This document shows positions 1-9,114 of a stretch of DNA of 64,000 nucleotides, piece after piece. Position numbers and translations under genes: made by a program. How positions within the stretch are numbered: the first letter of the stretch is position 1; every line of letters begins with the position of its first letter. The stretch spans positions 124,001 through 188,000 of the forward strand of contig NZ_JAFBEO010000001.1 in the NCBI RefSeq assembly GCF_016908785.1, given 5' to 3'. Under the pieces are notes generated by a model. The model was not told the origin of the DNA, did no database searches, and saw only the letters and a program-made list of their open reading frames with translations. The DNA comes from Weissella uvarum. Its GTDB lineage: Bacteria > Bacillota > Bacilli > Lactobacillales > Lactobacillaceae.

Positions 1-1
1 T

Positions 2-982
2 AAGCAATTTGATACGTATTATGTTCTTGCCAAGGATTCATCAGAACGTGACAATATTGAACGTTATGATGACCACATTATTGATTTTCAAACCCCGCGC
101 CACTTAGAACTATTCTTAATGGCTGACGCCTTCTTGTACACCCATTTCGTCACATACTTAATGCCATTTGATTCAGAATACCTCATGCAAAAAATCATCC
201 AAACACCAAAGATTGATTTACAACATGGTATCGCTGGCTTAAAGGCGCAACCTAAAGACGTCAAGCCTTTGCCAAATACGCAAATCGTGGTTAGTTCAGA
301 CCGTGAAGCCAACTTCGTTAAGGAAGAATTTGATTACACCGATAAGCAAATCTTGTTAACAGGCATGCCACGTTTTGATGGTATCTTGCGGAATCGTGCT
401 TGGTCATCATTTAAGGCTCGTCGCCACGTCTTGATTATGCCAACTCGTCGTCGGAAGTTAATTAACTTGTCTGACGATGATTTCAAGGAGAGTACGTTCT
501 ATCAAACTTATATGTCCCTTATCAATAGCCCTGAATTGAAAAAGCTAGCTGATAAGAAGCATTTGCATATCTCATTTGCCTTGCACCCAGCTATGCAACA
601 ATATATGCCTTTGTTCACATCAAAGTTTGTTAAAGTCATGAAGGAACCCCGCAATGATTTGCAAAATCTATTGCGTCGCAACCAAGTCATGATTACTGAT
701 TATTCAAGTATTAGTTTTGACTTCGCCCTCCAAAACCGTCCGGTCATTTATTATCAATTTGATCAACTGGTTGAGAACCGGCACTTTGAAATTGACCCTC
801 ACGATATTGTTGGACCAGTCGTTGATAATGAATCTGATTTAATTATGGCATTAAAAAATGCCATTCGTCAGGAACATTTAACGCCGGCACAACGTTCACA
901 ATTACCTGAGAATATCTATAAGCAAATGGATACCCATGCCCGTAAACGTGTCGCTGAAGCCGTTAAAAATCTATTCAAATAA
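2..982 (+). CDS. CDP-glycerol:glycerophosphate glycerophosphotransferase, C-terminal part
   Basis: The frame is open from the window edge, so the 5' end is missing and 326 codons remain. Family members polymerise glycerol-phosphate (or transfer the primer unit) from CDP-glycerol during wall teichoic acid synthesis at the inner face of the membrane. The translated part shows the family hallmarks: an ILLTGMPRFD segment, a basic LIMPTRRR stretch, and near the end ITDYSSISFDFALQNRPVIYY, which contains the conserved TDYSS..FD nucleotide-binding motif. The position next to the dlt operon gives a teichoic-acid context. TagB, TagF and capsule homologues cannot be separated without the N-terminus. Confidence 0.85.
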   Translation, partial: KQFDTYYVLAKDSSERDNIERYDDHIIDFQTPRHLELFLMADAFLYTHFVTYLMPFDSEYLMQKIIQTPKIDLQHGIAGLKAQPKDVKPLPNTQIVVSSDREANFVKEEFDYTDKQILLTGMPRFDGILRNRAWSSFKARRHVLIMPTRRRKLINLSDDDFKESTFYQTYMSLINSPELKKLADKKHLHISFALHPAMQQYMPLFTSKFVKVMKEPRNDLQNLLRRNQVMITDYSSISFDFALQNRPVIYYQFDQLVENRHFEIDPHDIVGPVVDNESDLIMALKNAIRQEHLTPAQRSQLPENIYKQMDTHARKRVAEAVKNLFK

Positions 983-985
983 CAA

Positions 986-1023
986 AAACGATGAAACGCA
1001 ATTTGCGTTCCATCGTTTTTTTA
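986..1023. terminator. Bidirectional rho-independent terminator
   Basis: A 15-bp stem (AACGATGAAACGCAA paired with TTGCGTTCCATCGTT, one G-T pair) has A-runs on the left and T-runs on the right. It lies between two convergent genes and can stop transcripts from both. Confidence 0.8.
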
Positions 1024-1887
1024 ATGCTTATTATCCATAAAATACTGGTCAACCGCTTGTAAAGCCACTTTCGCTTCTGGCAACATTTGCCACATCAAGA
1101 AATCATGAATCATCTCTGAATGGATCTCACAAGTAACTTGATTACCTGGTTCCTGTGCCATTGTTTCAGCTAACTGCTCAACGGCTGGTACACTCACCTC
1201 ATTCTCGCCACTATCAAAACGCACCTGCCCCAAATCAGCATAGTTTGTTTCATGCATAAAATCGAATGGCGTAAACGCAACATCCTCTTGCATTTGTTGC
1301 ATCTGATCAGCATCAAGGACTAAATCGGCATCTCTTTGTTCGGGCGTTGCTGAAAATGTGCGATCAGGACATAGAGATAACAACTCCATGGCTGAATAAC
1401 GCGCTAGCCCTTGGTCTCGAATATCAAAGGCTAAGCGCAACGCAATATTGGCCCCCGCTGAATCACCAAAAATGAAATGGGATCCAGTCGTTTGTTGCAC
1501 CCAATTTTGATAAACCTGTAACGTCCATCCCTGAATCCGCGCTGTATCATCTGGTGCTAATGGATAATCCGGTACAGTTACCGCATACCCCATCTTTAGA
1601 AAGGCCGTAACAATTCGGTTAAACGCCAGCGAACGTTCCATCACAAAACCACCACCGTGAATCATGAATAATTCACCTTTGATGGTGTCAGTGAGGGTTA
1701 ACCGCTGAACTAACCGCTCATCTAAGTAATATTGCTCGCGCTGAACACTTTGTGGAAATGTATCATCAAGCGGACGTTCGTCAATTGGCTGTTCGTAAGT
1801 CTGCGCAAAATTATTCATCAACTCTTGTCGATACTTAGTTTCTTTTAACTTTTGATTTAATGCTCTTGCTGTCGCTGAAATCGGCAT
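1021..1887 (-). CDS. Alpha/beta hydrolase, hormone-sensitive lipase-like esterase
   Basis: A 288-residue cytoplasmic hydrolase. It has the oxyanion-hole motif HGGGF (about residue 78), the nucleophile elbow GDSAG (about residue 142) and a late HSEMIHDF segment that supplies the catalytic His. These are the hallmarks of the HSL/acetyl-esterase branch of alpha/beta hydrolases acting on short esters. Substrate is unknown. I chose the ATG at 1887 because GGAGG lies about 5 bases upstream; an upstream TTG in frame at 1899 would overlap that ribosome binding site. It is followed on the same strand by the dlt operon end, but its own RBS and 49-bp gap do not prove co-transcription. Confidence 0.8.
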   Translation of the reverse strand: MPISATARALNQKLKETKYRQELMNNFAQTYEQPIDERPLDDTFPQSVQREQYYLDERLVQRLTLTDTIKGELFMIHGGGFVMERSLAFNRIVTAFLKMGYAVTVPDYPLAPDDTARIQGWTLQVYQNWVQQTTGSHFIFGDSAGANIALRLAFDIRDQGLARYSAMELLSLCPDRTFSATPEQRDADLVLDADQMQQMQEDVAFTPFDFMHETNYADLGQVRFDSGENEVSVPAVEQLAETMAQEPGNQVTCEIHSEMIHDFLMWQMLPEAKVALQAVDQYFMDNKH

Positions 1888-1935
1888 AACTTCCTCCAAA
1901 AAAGGCGCATGACATTCCTGCCACCCGCGCTTTTT

Positions 1936-3219
1936 TTATTGTTTAAATTGTGTGAATTTATCGTGAGGCTTAGGCTTGTAATTAGCCCAACTCTTATCAA
2001 AGAATTTATGATTCATTTGATAATGTGGTTGCTTTTGTTTATGCATCAAGAATGGTGCCACATGATCATCAAATGCCAACCAACCTTGCCAGCCAAGATG
2101 AATCGTGTCTTGCATGAAGTGCTTCTTACCACCATCGCGTGACAAATCGGCCACATTGTTAAAGCCTTGTGAATGTAATTGATACTTCATTTTGGCAACC
2201 GATTTCTGATACATACTCTGGCTCAATCCAGTATAACGAGACCACTTTTCATTCACCGGTGGAATCACAAACATCACATTTGTATCTGAAGCAGCAAATT
2301 GCTCCAAAACCAATTGGAAATCATTGTATTCCTGTGATTGTTCATATGAAAAATGCTTTTGGGTATTCTTAAAGCGTGCTGGGTTACCCTTAAAGCGCTT
2401 CATATAGAATGTATTATTGATCCCAAAATCATTGTTATCTGTCTTAGCCGTCGCATTTTTATTAGCAATTTCACTTAACTTTTGACGATTATAAGTCTTA
2501 GGTAAGTGTTTGCTATTTGCCACAATCCGATTCTCATAATTTTTACTCATCTTCCAATCACTGAAGAAAGCATCTTCATGATTGTTCATTGATAACTGCA
2601 AATTAATACGTTTGCGATCCCAGTTACTCAATGGCTGACCATCAGCCACCTTTTGCATCATACCTTTAATTGAGCTGCTAGGCATTGTTTTTAGGAAACG
2701 CTTAGCCGCATAGCGATCAACTTCTGTACCACGTTGATGTTTCAAGAAATCAAGTCCTTGAGCATTACTGTAGTAAATCGGGAAGCTCTGTTTCAATGTA
2801 CTTTTATTATCAGGCACAAACCATTGTGGTGAGATCACAAATACGGCTTGCCTATGCTGAATTTCTGGTAACATCTGTTGCATTGCAAAATAATGCGTCA
2901 ATGAGGTTGCTCCTTTTTGACCTAACAAAAATGGACGATAACCTCGGTGATAACGGTCAGCTAACACTGCTGGATGCATTGAATCCGTCCGAGTCCATTC
3001 ACTTGACCCAAAAAATGGTACAAAGCGATGATTTGGATCACCCAATGCTTGGTTTTTCAAAACACTACTTTTGAAAACAGTCGCTGACGTGGCAACTGCC
3101 GCCCGCTTTTCTTGCAATAAATTGTGTTTTGGATGCGTATTGGCTGCAAAAATACATCCAACCACTAATACCATCGCACATAACAGTGGCCCAAAAATCA
3201 GCCAAAGTTTTTTACGCAT
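1936..3219 (-). CDS. dltD: D-alanyl-lipoteichoic acid biosynthesis protein DltD
   Basis: 427 residues, the usual DltD length. An N-terminal membrane anchor (residues 5-25) is followed by an extracellular SGNH-like domain with FFGSSEWTR near residue 70 (nucleophile region) and [10 protein letters not shown] near residue 375, supplying the Asp and His. DltD acts outside the membrane in transferring D-alanine to lipoteichoic acid. It is the last gene of dltXABCD and overlaps dltC by 8 bp, so it is translationally coupled. Confidence 0.95.
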   Translation of the reverse strand: MRKKLWLIFGPLLCAMVLVVGCIFAANTHPKHNLLQEKRAAVATSATVFKSSVLKNQALGDPNHRFVPFFGSSEWTRTDSMHPAVLADRYHRGYRPFLLGQKGATSLTHYFAMQQMLPEIQHRQAVFVISPQWFVPDNKSTLKQSFPIYYSNAQGLDFLKHQRGTEVDRYAAKRFLKTMPSSSIKGMMQKVADGQPLSNWDRKRINLQLSMNNHEDAFFSDWKMSKNYENRIVANSKHLPKTYNRQKLSEIANKNATAKTDNNDFGINNTFYMKRFKGNPARFKNTQKHFSYEQSQEYNDFQLVLEQFAASDTNVMFVIPPVNEKWSRYTGLSQSMYQKSVAKMKYQLHSQGFNNVADLSRDGGKKHFMQDTIHLGWQGWLAFDDHVAPFLMHKQKQPHYQMNHKFFDKSWANYKPKPHDKFTQFKQ

Positions 3220-3451
3220 TCTGTAATTCCTTTACACCTTCGACAATCTTATTAGCTGTATTCCAATCATTCCGGCCCATTTCTGAAACAGGAATCTTAA
3301 TGCCAAACTTAGCCTCAAGGTTAACAACTAATTCAACAACAGCCATTGAATCAAGAACACCTGCGTCAAACAAGTCTTCATCCATCATATCTGAAACATC
3401 TTCCATAAATAAATCTTCGATTGTTGCGATTACTTCTGCTTGTACGTCCAT
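3212..3451 (-). CDS. dltC: D-alanine carrier protein DltC
   Basis: A 79-residue acyl-carrier-type protein. The phosphopantetheine attachment serine lies in the motif [11 protein letters not shown] (Ser at about residue 35). DltC receives activated D-alanine from DltA on its 4'-phosphopantetheine arm and delivers it to the DltB membrane enzyme. Length and position between dltB and dltD are canonical. Confidence 0.95.
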   Translation of the reverse strand: MDVQAEVIATIEDLFMEDVSDMMDEDLFDAGVLDSMAVVELVVNLEAKFGIKIPVSEMGRNDWNTANKIVEGVKELQNA

Positions 3452-3474
3452 TGTAAATACCCCTTATTTAATAA

Positions 3475-4719
3475 TTAATGGAACCATAGTCGGTTCAAGA
3501 AACCTGAGAAAATCAAAAATGTAAACATCGTAAAGTTAAATGTGATAAAAATGGCAACACCCTGTGTGAACCAATTGCTTGGCAATGGTGCTAAACCGGC
3601 CTTCTTACGGGCCAAATTCTTCTGCTTCTTTTGACGAAGCCACCAATCGTTGACAATCAAGCCCATCGCATGTAAGAAGCCATATAGGATATACCACCAT
3701 GTTACACCATGCCAGAATCCCATGACCAACATATCCACAAGATAAGCCACACTTGAAGTCACGTTACGATTCTTAAATACTTTATTTCGCGTTAAGACTA
3801 AGACTAAACGCATAAAGACATAATCACGGAACCAGAAACTCAAAGTCATGTGCCAACGATTCCAGAAATCCTTCATGTTCTTAGCCATAAACGGCTTATT
3901 GAAATTGATTGGTGTATTAATTCCCATCAATTTTGAAATAGCAATCGCAAAAAGCGAGTATCCTGCAAAATCAAAGAAAAGATAGAAACCATAACTATAC
4001 ATCACACCAATTGTTGGTAGATTGAAGAATCCACCGTGGGCCATAGCGGACATTTGAAAACGCGTTAACAAGAAAGTTTGAATCATGTAGGCCACGATAA
4101 ACTTGTAGAAGAAACCAAGCATGATATTCCAAACCGCGCTTTGCACATAGTCGACATATTCAGAACGACTTGGCGCATTCTCGTAATCCTTTTCAAAACG
4201 AGAATAACGATCAATTGGCCCAGACGAAAGCGTTGGCATGAAGAGTAAGAACCGGAGTGTTGACCACACTTTAGCATGCTTCAAGACGCCATCACGCATT
4301 TCCATCAGCATTCCCACTGATTTGAAGGTCAAATATGAAATTCCTAAGAACCCAATAATTGAAGCTTTCCCTTGATTAAAGACCGGATGTAATTTAACAA
4401 TAACCAGTGGCAAAATCGCTAACGCCACCATAATGTAGAACGTCCAATTACCATCCTTGTTTCGTCGATAATATTGATACCACTGTACTAAGGCCGTTTG
4501 CCAAATAATGTATCCGACCAACGCGTAAAACTGTGGCCATTTGGGACCGGCAAACATCAATAGAATGAACACAAATGAGAAAACTGCTTCATAAATTTGA
4601 AAACGACGGCCAAAGAACAAACCAATCACAATTGGGATTAGCCCTAGAATCAAATAGCCAAAGTACATTGGGTCAGCATAAGGCTGCATATTCGGCAGAG
4701 CTGCTAACCAATTTGTCAT
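3475..4719 (-). CDS. dltB: MBOAT D-alanyltransferase DltB
   Basis: A 414-residue polytopic membrane protein of the MBOAT family with about ten hydrophobic segments. Two conserved histidine regions are visible: [16 protein letters not shown] and [14 protein letters not shown], the latter carrying the family catalytic His. It moves D-alanine from DltC across the membrane towards teichoic acid. The start overlaps the dltA stop by 4 bp (ATGA-type coupling). Confidence 0.95.
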   Translation of the reverse strand: MTNWLAALPNMQPYADPMYFGYLILGLIPIVIGLFFGRRFQIYEAVFSFVFILLMFAGPKWPQFYALVGYIIWQTALVQWYQYYRRNKDGNWTFYIMVALAILPLVIVKLHPVFNQGKASIIGFLGISYLTFKSVGMLMEMRDGVLKHAKVWSTLRFLLFMPTLSSGPIDRYSRFEKDYENAPSRSEYVDYVQSAVWNIMLGFFYKFIVAYMIQTFLLTRFQMSAMAHGGFFNLPTIGVMYSYGFYLFFDFAGYSLFAIAISKLMGINTPINFNKPFMAKNMKDFWNRWHMTLSFWFRDYVFMRLVLVLTRNKVFKNRNVTSSVAYLVDMLVMGFWHGVTWWYILYGFLHAMGLIVNDWWLRQKKQKNLARKKAGLAPLPSNWFTQGVAIFITFNFTMFTFLIFSGFLNRLWFH

Positions 4720-6257
4720 GACTTATTCACCTCGGCAATCAAGGCTTTAATATCCACTTTCCCATTTGGCGTAAGTGGTAATTCATCACGATAAATAAAA
4801 CGTGAAGGCATCATGTAAGGCATCATATCATCAGACAACGTCGCCTTAATGGCTTGCGTTAACTTCAATGGCTTATCATACTGCTCTAACAAACCAGGCT
4901 TTGGTACCACATATGCCAACAATTGTTGAACTTTATGTTGATCATTGTAACGTGGCACCGCCACCGCTGATTCGACCATATCTGAAAGGTTAAGAATATG
5001 TGACACTTCTTCCAACTCAATCCGATAACCATTGAATTTAATTTGGAAGTCCATCCGGCCGGCATAATGTAGCAAACCATCATCATCCATAATCCCATAA
5101 TCTCCAGTATGGTAAGCCGGCTGTCCATTATATTCGAAAAAGGCCGTTGCTGTCTTTTCAGGATTATTCAAATATCCCTTAGAAACAGCAGGTCCAGTCA
5201 CTACAATTTCACCCTTCTCACCATTTGGCACCTCATTACCATCAAGATCTAAGATATAAGTTGGTGAATCTGGCTTCGTATAACCGATTGGCAAGCGTTC
5301 GCCACTAGCCAACATCTCATCAGTAATCGCCACCGCTGATAAGGCAACCGTTGCTTCAGTTGGCCCATAAGCGTTTACAATACGAGCATCTGGGAAACGT
5401 TCACGTAAACGTTGAGCTGTACTTACCGTTAATTCTTCACCATCAAAGTAGAAATACTTAATTTGTGGCATTTTTTCAGCATTGAAGTCATCCGATAGCA
5501 TCACCATATCTGCAAATGAAGGCGTTGATGTCCACACTTCAATTGGCAAGTCAGGTAAGACCGCAAACAATTGCTTGAAGTCTTCAATAACTGGACGTGG
5601 CAAAGCATATAGCGTACCACCCAAGGCCAAGGTTGGTGCCCAATACATCACTGAAAGGTCAAATGAATAAGGTGGTTGTGCTAACATTTGTGGCTGCTTG
5701 GGTGCACTAAATGCTTCCGCTGTAATCATCCAATTCGTAAATGAAAGTAGATTATTATGTGAAATTTGCACGCCCTTAGGCTTACCCGTCGTTCCAGAAG
5801 TAAAGATAATATAGTAGTTATCATCCCCACTAACAGCGTGTTCCATTTGATAGTCCACATCAGCTTGCATAACAATGCGTAACTTTTGTGGTTCAACCAC
5901 CGGAATATCTAATCCATCAATTGGTAATGGATCAACTGCGACAATTGCCGCTGGTTGTGCAATTTCCAAAATTGACGTTAAGCGTTCATTTGCCGAATTA
6001 ATATCAACTGGAATGTAGGCATGTCCTGATTTAGACAGACCAACAAAGGTAACCAAGGCTTCATACTCTTGTCCAGCAAGCACCATCACTGGTGCTTTAG
6101 CTGGCAAATTCAAACCATCGATATAGGCTGCCACTGCATCTGAATCATGTTTTAAATCAGCATAAGTGTGATGCTCACCTAAGACATCATACACAGCTTG
6201 GTCACCTTGTGTTGCTGCATAATTATCGATGGTCGTAAGCATATTTTCAATCTTCAT
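4716..6257 (-). CDS. dltA: D-alanine--DltC ligase DltA
   Basis: 513 residues, an ANL-superfamily adenylating enzyme. Visible core motifs in order are [11 protein letters not shown] (ATP phosphate loop), [30 protein letters not shown] (hinge region) and a C-terminal TPNGKVD with the catalytic Lys. It activates D-alanine with ATP and loads it onto DltC. D-alanylation lowers the negative charge of the envelope and typically reduces sensitivity to cationic peptides. Confidence 0.96.
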   Translation of the reverse strand: MKIENMLTTIDNYAATQGDQAVYDVLGEHHTYADLKHDSDAVAAYIDGLNLPAKAPVMVLAGQEYEALVTFVGLSKSGHAYIPVDINSANERLTSILEIAQPAAIVAVDPLPIDGLDIPVVEPQKLRIVMQADVDYQMEHAVSGDDNYYIIFTSGTTGKPKGVQISHNNLLSFTNWMITAEAFSAPKQPQMLAQPPYSFDLSVMYWAPTLALGGTLYALPRPVIEDFKQLFAVLPDLPIEVWTSTPSFADMVMLSDDFNAEKMPQIKYFYFDGEELTVSTAQRLRERFPDARIVNAYGPTEATVALSAVAITDEMLASGERLPIGYTKPDSPTYILDLDGNEVPNGEKGEIVVTGPAVSKGYLNNPEKTATAFFEYNGQPAYHTGDYGIMDDDGLLHYAGRMDFQIKFNGYRIELEEVSHILNLSDMVESAVAVPRYNDQHKVQQLLAYVVPKPGLLEQYDKPLKLTQAIKATLSDDMMPYMMPSRFIYRDELPLTPNGKVDIKALIAEVNKS

Positions 6258-6275
6258 GATTATTCTCCGTACCTG

Positions 6276-6410
6276 TTAGAATTCGTTGTAGATGAAGTTA
6301 CCTTGACCATGTCCAAGGTATCCATATAGATATAACAAAATTAATAAGACGATCGTGTAGAACAATGTCTTCACGATAAAAAGCCAAAAATTGGCATGTC
6401 TTTTAAACAT
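6276..6410 (-). CDS. dltX: DltX, small membrane protein of the D-alanylation operon
   Basis: 44 residues: one transmembrane helix (about residues 9-29) and the typical C-terminal FIYNEF tail that in the family contacts DltB. I set the start at 6410 because a GGGGGGA ribosome binding site lies about 10 bases upstream; a longer reading to 6497 lacks one and has unrelated N-terminal residues. It is the first gene of the operon, 18 bp ahead of dltA. Confidence 0.9.
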   Translation of the reverse strand: MFKRHANFWLFIVKTLFYTIVLLILLYLYGYLGHGQGNFIYNEF

Positions 6411-6667
6411 TTTTGGATTATCCCCCCAATGCATCAGTTTCACGAAATAAAATCTATGTTGCGAGATTATTACGATTTTATCATGTTTTGATTTCAAACT
6501 TCCAGGATACTTTAGTAAGTAAACCGTTTGGAAACCGTTTACAACTCTCTTATTATGGGATTAAGAAAAGTTTTATTATTTTTAGATTAGTAAATATATA
6601 CGACAAAATTTCAATTTTTTTAAATAAGTTTGCGCTTTTAAAATTCAGTAGCCCCACTCTTTTAAAA
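6411..6667. promoter_or_regulatory. dlt operon upstream region with imperfect palindrome
   Basis: No gene is seen. At 6519-6542 two copies of AAACCGTTT sit 10 bp apart, and the outer GTAAAC/GTTTAC makes the 24-bp block an imperfect palindrome, as expected for a dimeric regulator site. It is about 110 bp upstream of dltX. A weak -35-like TTGAAA lies nearer to the gene but no convincing -10 at ideal spacing was found. Confidence 0.35.
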
Positions 6668-6709
6668 ATAAAAACCCCTTAATTCATAAAAATCATGAAT
6701 TAAGAGGTC
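6668..6709 (-). terminator. Rho-independent terminator
   Basis: A 10-bp perfect stem CTTAATTCAT/ATGAATTAAG is followed on the minus strand by GGGGTTTTTATTTTT. It terminates the two-gene unit 7287-6716. Confidence 0.8.
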
Positions 6710-6715
6710 ACGTGA

Positions 6716-7123
6716 TTATAAATCACCTTTATCAATTTTTTCTTGCGCGTCCATGTACAAGTTTTTAATCAATTCATAGGCTTGGAATACACTATCACTC
6801 GTACCATTGATTTGCTTTAACGCATCATCAACATCATCCAAGAATGTATAGGCAAAATCGTCATCTACTCGAGTAATCGACATCACAACTTTGTACGTTT
6901 CAAAATTCTTGTAAGCATCCAACTTTTTAAGATCATATTGTTGCTTAGTCAAAATTTCATCATAAATATAATTAATAAAATTCAACGTCACATCCAACAC
7001 CTTACGCTTAGCATCTCGTTTGGCTTTACGTTGTTGTACGAAAGGAATCCCAATGATGGCAATAAAACCCACCACTAATACCAAGGTATTCACCCAAAGG
7101 GCCATTGTCATTGTCATTGTCAT
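6716..7123 (-). CDS. Small membrane-anchored protein of unknown function
   Basis: 135 residues. One hydrophobic helix (about residues 8-27) is followed by a basic stretch QQRKAKRDAKRK and a hydrophilic, probably helical cytosolic part. The start is peculiar: three ATGACA hexamers in tandem encode MTMTMTM, giving four possible in-frame ATG codons. The first overlaps the stop of the upstream 55-codon gene (ATGA), so the pair is probably coupled. I do not recognise the family. Confidence 0.7.
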   Translation of the reverse strand: MTMTMTMALWVNTLVLVVGFIAIIGIPFVQQRKAKRDAKRKVLDVTLNFINYIYDEILTKQQYDLKKLDAYKNFETYKVVMSITRVDDDFAYTFLDDVDDALKQINGTSDSVFQAYELIKNLYMDAQEKIDKGDL

Positions 7124-7287
7124 TTTTTATCATCCTCAAAAATCTTCTTAGCGGCGCGAGCCTTATCTTGATATTCTTGACCGACTTCCTTACCTAATTG
7201 AGCATAGTCATTGCCTAACTCGGCCCCATTATCCTTAATCTTTTCTGCTTTATCTCGTAAGGCATCCAGCTTCTCTGTTAAATCCAT
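7120..7287 (-). CDS. Small hydrophilic helical protein, 55 residues
   Basis: A short gene with a clear GGAGGAT ribosome binding site a few bases before ATG at 7287. The product (starting MDLTEKLDALRDKAEKIKD) is rich in Lys, Asp, Glu and Ala and looks wholly helical with no membrane segment. Its stop overlaps the next start by 4 bp. Function is unknown; the pairing with a membrane protein suggests a two-component small-protein unit. Confidence 0.7.
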   Translation of the reverse strand: MDLTEKLDALRDKAEKIKDNGAELGNDYAQLGKEVGQEYQDKARAAKKIFEDDKK

Positions 7288-7385
7288 AGTATCCTCCATT
7301 TAATAACGTCAAGGCACATTATAGGCTTGTCACATGATAAAGTCACGCAGTCTGAAATACCCCACCACAGGTACTAAAATATGCC

Positions 7386-7414
7386 TTGCCTTTTTAAATC
7401 CAAGTAGCTACAAT
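7386..7414 (+). promoter_or_regulatory. Promoter of antisense antitoxin RNA (outside copy)
   Basis: TTGCCT and TACAAT are separated by exactly 17 bp and point towards the structured RNA at 7421-7524. There is no coding region on this strand. Confidence 0.6.
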
Positions 7415-7420
7415 TAGGTA

Positions 7421-7524
7421 TAGAAAAAGCGCTAGGTAAGTGCGAATTACCTAACGCAACACGTTTTGTAAGTGTTTTGAGTGTTAAAGTCGGTTACTTC
7501 TTATCGAAGTGATCGGCTTTTTTC
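7421..7524 (+). ncRNA. Putative type I antitoxin RNA
   Basis: Transcribed opposite the small toxin gene. It begins with a hairpin (GCGCTAGGTAA/TTACCTAACGC) and ends in a 12-bp stem with G-U pairs (7489-7500 with 7506-7517) followed by TTTTTT, a terminator that lies inside the 3' end of the toxin frame. The tail-to-tail overlap with a short membrane-peptide gene is the classical layout of type I toxin-antitoxin loci (txpA/RatA, bsrG/SR4 type). A related RNA is found at 21726-21822. Confidence 0.6.
7423..7458 (-). terminator. Terminator of the toxin mRNA
   Basis: On the minus strand GCGTTAGGTAA pairs with TTACCTAGCGC and is followed by TTTTTC. The same stem forms the 5' hairpin of the antisense RNA, so both transcripts overlap fully in this stretch. 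Confidence 0.65.
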
Positions 7525-7628
7525 TTGTTTTCATAAGCAATCGATAAATACACTAGGAATTTACCCAAAGCTACAAGAAAGATAGACCAGTCTATCAAAC
7601 TCAAACACCCTTCTCTAGTTTGTGCCAA
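7494..7628 (-). CDS. Type I toxin-like membrane peptide, 44 residues
   Basis: I take the TTG at 7628 as start because GGGAGG lies 7 bases upstream; a longer reading from 7679 would place the RBS inside the gene. The peptide has a single hydrophobic helix (about residues 11-32) and a Lys-rich tail ending DHFDKK, the general form of holin-like type I toxins. Its 3' end is covered by an antisense RNA. It is probably a stability module of the older element remnant. Confidence 0.55.
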   Translation of the reverse strand: MAQTREGCLSLIDWSIFLVALGKFLVYLSIAYENKKKADHFDKK

Positions 7629-7792
7629 GCCACCACCTCCCGTTTTGTAAGATTTACTGTAAACGCGGTGTCTTAACACTTACTTTTGAAACGTGCATGC
7701 CAAATTACGAGAGCGACTCGCTTTAGCACAGCATTAGTTATACCCTAAAAAGGCTGCTGCTTCCAAAAGCTTTTTCCCCTTTTCAAAAATAC

Positions 7793-7888
7793 TTAGCCTT
7801 GACGATTTCCCGGATGCTTCTCACCAATTGTGAATGACTTCATTTCAGTTGCCTTATGCTTACCTTCCTTCTTTCGAAACAGAAACAT
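7793..7888 (-). CDS. Possible 31-residue peptide or gene remnant
   Basis: A short open frame (begins MFLFRKKEGKHK, ends HPGNRQG) with only a weak GGGGA far upstream of its ATG. It has no hydrophobic segment and I do not recognise it. It may be a piece of a gene lost during decay of the old element. Confidence 0.2.
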   Translation of the reverse strand: MFLFRKKEGKHKATEMKSFTIGEKHPGNRQG

Positions 7889-7930
7889 TATATTTATAAT
7901 TTCCCCATCGTGCAGGAACTCCCACTTTTT

Positions 7931-8272
7931 TTAATTATCCAGCCCAAAAGCCGTTTTGGTCTCTGCCAGCAAGTCACGCAATCTTTTTGGATTTTTACTA
8001 TAACCATCTTGGATTTCCCTATCAACGGTTGCTACAAAATGCTTATACAATAGTGGAAAATTGACGTATGCAATTTTATCTATGTCATCATCATCACTTA
8101 AATCATATTTTCCTGCTGTGACTATCGTATGTTCAGCATAAACTGGGTACGCGTATAAATACTCTTGATATTCATCATTCCAATCATCACCATAAATTAT
8201 TAAAGTCTGAGCCACACCCTTTTTTCTCTTGATCCATTTAATACCCATTCCGACGAACATACATAGTTTCAC
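7931..8272 (-). CDS. Orphan immunity-type protein (hypothetical)
   Basis: Up to 113 residues, very acidic in the middle (DLSDDDDIDKIAYVNF), soluble, of the size and composition of polymorphic-toxin immunity proteins. No known family was recognised. Start choice is uncertain: GTG at 8272 and ATG codons at 8260 and 8248 all lack a good ribosome binding site, and the frame stays open upstream to 8389 without a better start. It may therefore be the 3' part of a broken gene. The neighbours (a SUKH immunity gene and a toxin fragment) support an immunity role. Confidence 0.45.
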   Translation of the reverse strand: MKLCMFVGMGIKWIKRKKGVAQTLIIYGDDWNDEYQEYLYAYPVYAEHTIVTAGKYDLSDDDDIDKIAYVNFPLLYKHFVATVDREIQDGYSKNPKRLRDLLAETKTAFGLDN

Positions 8273-8587
8273 GACAAAAATTTTCAGCGGACTTTTTCCA
8301 AGTCTTACTCTTAGTAGTCTTAAGTCTTTTTCTTTTTTGCGCTTAACGTTGACCTTATTGACATCCTCCTTTGAACCAGGATACCCTTCTTAATTAGTCG
8401 CACGCCGTTCTTGGAAGTTCAATTTTGAAACAGCTTCTTCTGCTATTAAATAATGATTTTAGACTTCCCAAATGAAATTAGTTATATCAATATAACTAAT
8501 TTATTTAAAACTATTGAGTTAAAAAAACACCTTATTAAAAGCTAGTCTTTCATTTCTAATCATAGAAATAATTTATCATATCGCTAA
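8273..8587. other. Gene-free stretch in the old element remnant
   Basis: It contains a basic open frame continuous with the preceding gene (to 8389) that might be a toxin relic, a well-spaced GGAGG at about 8365-8369 with no usable start after it, and the palindrome at 8477-8500. No gene is called. Confidence 0.4.
8477..8500. repeat. Perfect 11-bp-arm palindrome
   Basis: ATTAGTTATAT, two bases, then ATATAACTAAT. It has no T-run directly after it, so it is more like a dimeric protein-binding site than a terminator. It lies between the two immunity-type genes. Confidence 0.5.
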
Positions 8588-9046
8588 TTAACTATCGATT
8601 TCGTCTTCTTCTTTTACTTTTTTATAAAAATAAGCTGAAAAACTATTATATGATTCTTCAGGTTCATCAACAAGTTCATAAGAAGCTTCATCTATTAGCT
8701 CAACCCTTTCACTGTATACATCTAGCACATACCATTCTCCCATACCCGACTCTTCTAAAATAAGATAATTACTAGGCAATCCTTCTGCTCTCTCAGTCTC
8801 AGTCACCCAAACAATATTAAATGTAGAATCAGAATCTAATGCTTCGTGGTTAAGCCCCTTAATTGCCATTCCACCATATATTAAAAAGCCATAATCATTT
8901 AGAAATTGCTTATACTCAGCTGGAAATGTTACAGATAATCTATTTTCCGCATAAATAATATCCTGATCCGTAGCATTTGCTGTAATTATGTCCAGATTAT
9001 TCTTATTCTCTCGAATAATTGAATTTGCTTGATTATATACATCCAT
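8588..9046 (-). CDS. SUKH-family (SMI1/KNR4) immunity protein
   Basis: 152 residues. The pattern TDQDIIYAENRLSVTFPAEYKQFLNDYG is the N-terminal signature of the SMI1/KNR4 (SUKH-1) fold, whose bacterial members are mostly immunity proteins that bind and block secreted nuclease or other toxins. ATG at 9046 has AGGGG about 10 bases upstream; a GTG at 9055 is an alternative. A decayed fragment of a nuclease-type toxin gene lies directly upstream on the same strand, so this is probably an orphan immunity gene left after toxin loss. Confidence 0.75.
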   Translation of the reverse strand: MDVYNQANSIIRENKNNLDIITANATDQDIIYAENRLSVTFPAEYKQFLNDYGFLIYGGMAIKGLNHEALDSDSTFNIVWVTETERAEGLPSNYLILEESGMGEWYVLDVYSERVELIDEASYELVDEPEESYNSFSAYFYKKVKEEDEIDS

Positions 9047-9114
9047 CACTTCCACACCCCTAGTTTATAATTAAAATCATTTACCGTATTTTTCCAATAT
9101 TTTTTCTAATGAAA

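Noticed and set aside
8273-8389. 5' extension of the orphan immunity gene
   Set aside because: The frame is open but has no start codon or RBS and is very basic, unlike the acidic gene body; more likely a relic of another gene.
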